DNA of 63,518 bases, from assembly GCF_000003815.2 (NCBI RefSeq), contig NC_049997.1, positions 9,815,249 through 9,878,766 on the forward strand, written 5' to 3'. The stretch's first letter is position 1; the number at the start of each line of letters is the position of its first letter. Position numbers and translations under genes: made by a program. A model generated the notes under the pieces. That model saw only the letters and a list, made by a program, of their open reading frames with translations. It did no database searches and was not told the DNA's origin. This stretch comes from Branchiostoma floridae (taxonomy: Eukaryota > Chordata > Leptocardii > Amphioxiformes > Branchiostomatidae). This document shows, piece after piece, positions 60,447 to 63,518 of the stretch.

Positions 60447-60672
60447 AATTAACTAGTCTCTACCAGACTCCCACCTGGCCGAATAGTGATAGGGAGGCTT
60501 TGGCCAAGTTAGGACTAAAAGCCTAGTAGGAGTTAATTGGTCACGGAGTGAACGAGCTGGATAGACTGCAAAAGACTGACTGAGATCACGTGGCAACTAA
60601 TTTGTCACTAATTGGCCAAATTCTTCTCTTTTGCCATCCAGCGGACACGTCTGGTTGGAGACTAGTAATTAA
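60447..60672. mobile_element. Possible MITE (AATTAACTAGTCTC termini)
   Basis: AATTAACTAGTCTCTACCAG faces GGAGACTAGTAATTAA; similar CTCTACCAG words recur near 63451. Boundaries uncertain. Confidence 0.4.
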
Positions 60673-61028
60673 CCTTCTTTTGACTCACCGGCTTCATTGT
60701 TACCGCCAAGGTGAACTCTCAAATAAAGACCTAAATATTAAGGAGTACCCATCTATGGCGTTCTATGGCTTAAAAACACGTAACACGATCTCTCGCTCAA
60801 AGAAAATTATAAAAGGTAGCATGATAGTGTGAATACATATTTATATTAGACGTGCGTTATCATTTTCTCTCGTTTTCCAAGAAATCCACCGACGAAGAAG
60901 AGCGGGGTTAAAACACAGGGAAAACTTATCTGTTTTCTTCTAGCTGTAGTAAATATAACATATTTGGAAAACGCAATGGCGAGAATTGACCTGATTTTAT
61001 TTGCTGAGAATTTGCTAGAGGCCACCCG

Positions 61029-61087
61029 CCCACACAGGGTTGACGCGATAGATCTAGAGAGATAGATCTAGTCAACCCTGTGGGAGG
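61029..61087. repeat. Hairpin
   Basis: CCCACACAGGGTTGAC faces GTCAACCCTGTGGG; the loop holds two GATAGATCTAG copies. Confidence 0.7.
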
Positions 61088-61476
61088 GTAAAAGGTACGA
61101 GTGGTGGAAGAGAAGGTCAAATTTGCCAAAGGAATCAGCGAGCCGTTTTCTGGCCAACTGAGCAAATCATGAACGCATCCCCCGAGGATTATCAAAACGT
61201 CTGGTGTCCGGGGTCACTCTGCCCTTTTGGAGTCACGCTAGCCTAGAAACAACCCAATCCAATAACGTTAAATGGCGAGAGAAAAACTTGTGAACAAAAA
61301 ATCAAAACGCCCACAACTAATTCTTTATCAGTCATACGTGACGTCGAATGACATTCGGTCGGATGACATTCGGTCACTCTTTGATTGTTCAATTTGTCTG
61401 GCGTTCAAACAATGGACGTGATGTAACACTCACTGTGGATGTGATGTAATGTATTTGCTTTATATGTAACGTAACG

Positions 61477-61565
61477 TTATGTGTGTGTGCGTGCGTGCGT
61501 GTTGTGTGTGTATGTGTCTATGTCTGTGCGTGCGCGCGTGTATGTGTGTTTGTTTGTTTGTTTGT
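61477..61565. repeat. GT/GC-rich simple repeat
   Basis: Alternating TG, CG and TTTG units, a Z-DNA-type purine-pyrimidine alternation, ~90 bp. Confidence 0.8.
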
Positions 61566-62000
61566 TTGTTGAAAACTGTAACAAGTTGTAGCCTTCTTTG
61601 GCTCTACGACTCGATTATACGGAGGCGTGGCCCACAAGAACTTTTACCGATAAATTAGTCACATTTTCTTGTCTGTTTTTTTTTTTCTTCTTCTTTTTAA
61701 ATATCAAATATACAACACTGAGTTGATGTTTTTTTCTTTAAATTCAGCACCGAGGAAAATCTAGACTAGACAGTGTGGAGATTGAAGCATGTCAGACGAG
61801 TCCGTGACCAAATATGGGTCTCAATAACAACATACATGGCATTCGCACACATTCTATTCGTCCGTGCGACGCAGGTAACCCAACCTAGCGACAAAGATAC
61901 GTGACATTCGACGCTCTACGCTTGCAGTTGCACGATGGCAAAGAAAACAGTTTAACTAGAGGATTGTTCTGGAAGATTTCGTGCGCTTGCGACAGGTTGA

Positions 62001-62396
62001 TTGCACCCTCCCTCCCCACAGGAAGTTGCGAAATCATGGCGGGAAAACACCTTTTCTTTATGCTCAGACTCTAGTCCTCTGCCGGGCGGTCGGTTTGCCT
62101 TGGCAAGAAGCTTACACACAACACTGACATGGGCTTTCAAGCTTGTCAGACATATTCAGATACTGATATGGCCGATGGAACCCCTCAGACGATGCAAAAG
62201 ACTGCTGGAATTTGAAACCACGGACAGTGCTAGTTCTTCAACATTGTATAAAACAAACATCGCGATTCAGGTACATAACGTATATGGGATGCTGGTCGAC
62301 GGTCTCGATAAGCATAATGGAAAAGCTTATCAAGCGATGGTCGCTTTCTGTCGCGAAAATCAGCTAACAGCGAAGTTGAAGCTGGAACAGTGTTGA
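62001..62396 (+). CDS. Unassigned 131-codon ORF, possibly a terminal exon
   Basis: I do not recognise this protein. The first ~55 residues look like chance reading; from Met59 (MEPLRRCKRLLEFETT) to the end (GKAYQAMVAFCRENQLTAKL, KLEQC) the composition is that of a soluble helical protein. The last ~35 residues faintly recall the end of a CARD/death-fold domain, but this is by-eye only. No family motif, signal peptide or membrane segment; an internal CAG|gtacat could act as a donor. It stands alone, 8 kb upstream of CRY and on the other strand. Confidence 0.25.
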   Translation: MHPPSPQEVAKSWRENTFSLCSDSSPLPGGRFALARSLHTTLTWAFKLVRHIQILIWPMEPLRRCKRLLEFETTDSASSSTLYKTNIAIQVHNVYGMLVDGLDKHNGKAYQAMVAFCRENQLTAKLKLEQC

Positions 62397-62399
62397 ATA

Positions 62400-63000
62400 C
62401 ACGGCCTAGTGCGACAGCGTTGTGTTGGGTATGTTGGGCTCTAGCTCTAACATGTCGGGGTACACGTGAATGTACAATGACCTCTTTGCATAAGTTTCAT
62501 AAATTATGTTCATGAGACGCACGCAGAAGGGAGATAGCCATGCTGAAGACGCCCACAGCATTGCTAAGACGCACTGCTCTGTACTTAGACAGATGTAGTG
62601 AATAAGATACGATACATACAGAATTAAGATATATAATCTAAAGCAAAGATGACAGGTTAAATCTTTAGGGAGGATCAATTTAAGGTAAGAAAAAACACAC
62701 ACCCCTTTTGAAACGCAAAGTGGTATGTTCCTTTATATAACATACTATTACATTATATTAGTTACCGCCTGCCGGTGGGTAGAACCGGTGAGATGTGTTG
62801 TTGCGGGTTAGAGCATCGTGCACGTCACATGGTCATAAGACTCATATGTAAGCTGGGCATCAGGTGTTCCACAGGGACGCTGAAGCTTCGTCCGACTTCC
62901 TTTTGAAGAACAGATGACATTTCGCAATACCGAAGATAGACAAAGGTATAAACATAACTTGCGTCGATGAAGGTTTAACTTTAATAGACATCCAGGTAAC
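62400..63000. other. No gene recognised
   Basis: AT-rich sequence with a small inverted repeat (TGCCGGTGGGTAGAACCGGTGA) near 62771-62792. Confidence 0.45.
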
Positions 63001-63004
63001 GTTA

Positions 63005-63162
63005 ATAAGATACGCCAAAAAAGCAGTTACTCAAGCAACTAGATATGTTTTTTGGAAACGGTCAGACGTTTCAAACAACATCGGCGTAACTGGCGAAAAA
63101 TAACGTCTGACCGTTTCCAAAATCTTATCCAGTTGCTTGAGTGGCTGCCTTTTCAATAAGAT
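63005..63162. repeat. Palindromic dispersed element (family B), second full hairpin
   Basis: AGCAGTTACTCAAGCAACT, GGAAACGGTCAGACGTTT and the facing AACGTCTGACCGTTTCC, CCAGTTGCTTGAGTGGCTG. The stem is conserved with 13158-13329 while the loop differs. Confidence 0.78.
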
Positions 63163-63518
63163 TCGGACTTTCTGGAAAATTCGCGATCTTGGCTCGGACA
63201 TAACTTTAATGATTTGTTTGTGTTTTGTAAGCCAGACAAAACACGTGCATTTGGTGAACCCTTCGGACCTGACCTATCATGATAGACGGTATCTAGGTTA
63301 AATACACAGGGCACATGTTGGTTGGCACGTAACCCCTGTAAATCGTGTATCCTCACGTGTTGAGATGGGATCTGGTTAAAAACATTCTCCTACGCAGCGC
63401 AGAGGGACCACAGTCGTGTCGAAACTCCTTGTGGTCCCAATAGGCTAGCCTCTACCAGGCTTTCGTGGGTTTTGATGGTTCTAAATTGTCGAAAATTTGG
63501 ACAAATAGAGTCAATAGT

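Overview
The window looks like nuclear DNA of an invertebrate deuterostome, most likely a cephalochordate (amphioxus). One gene encodes a vertebrate-type cryptochrome, another encodes the WASH-complex subunit WASHC3, exons are short with GT-AG introns, and the introns are packed with small DNA transposons, tRNA-derived SINEs and tandem repeats. The species call is inference; the gene calls rest on reading the exons directly.

Layout. (1) 566-2448, minus: the first three coding exons of a divergent cryptochrome/(6-4)-photolyase-family gene whose remaining exons lie beyond the left edge. (2) 2.5-12.2 kb: no gene recognised; MITEs, a probable solo LTR holding a SINE, broken LINE and Penelope-like fragments, a ~160-bp tandem array, nested hAT-like elements and two adjacent hairpins. 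(3) 12224-21163, plus: a complete seven-exon WASHC3 gene (208 aa). (4) 24431-54115, minus: a complete thirteen-exon type II (repressor-type, vertebrate-like) cryptochrome of 558 aa spread over 29.7 kb, with a 10.4-kb first intron. Its 3' end faces that of WASHC3. (5) 54.2-63.5 kb: the cryptochrome 5' flank, then repeat-rich DNA with no recognised gene except one unassigned 131-codon ORF at 62001-62396.

How the parts relate. The two cryptochromes lie on the same strand with WASHC3 between them, divergent from the left one and convergent with the right one. They share three intron positions in identical phase, so they are ancient paralogues. Type II cryptochrome is the light-independent repressor of the circadian loop in animals; WASHC3 acts in endosomal actin assembly and has no known functional tie to the clock. 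In human, CRY1 and WASHC3 both map to 12q23, so the linkage seen here may be ancestral. I found no CRISPR array, operon, rRNA or intact tRNA. The most unusual material is the divergent partial cryptochrome, the linkage, and transposons whose target-site duplications and nesting order can be read directly.
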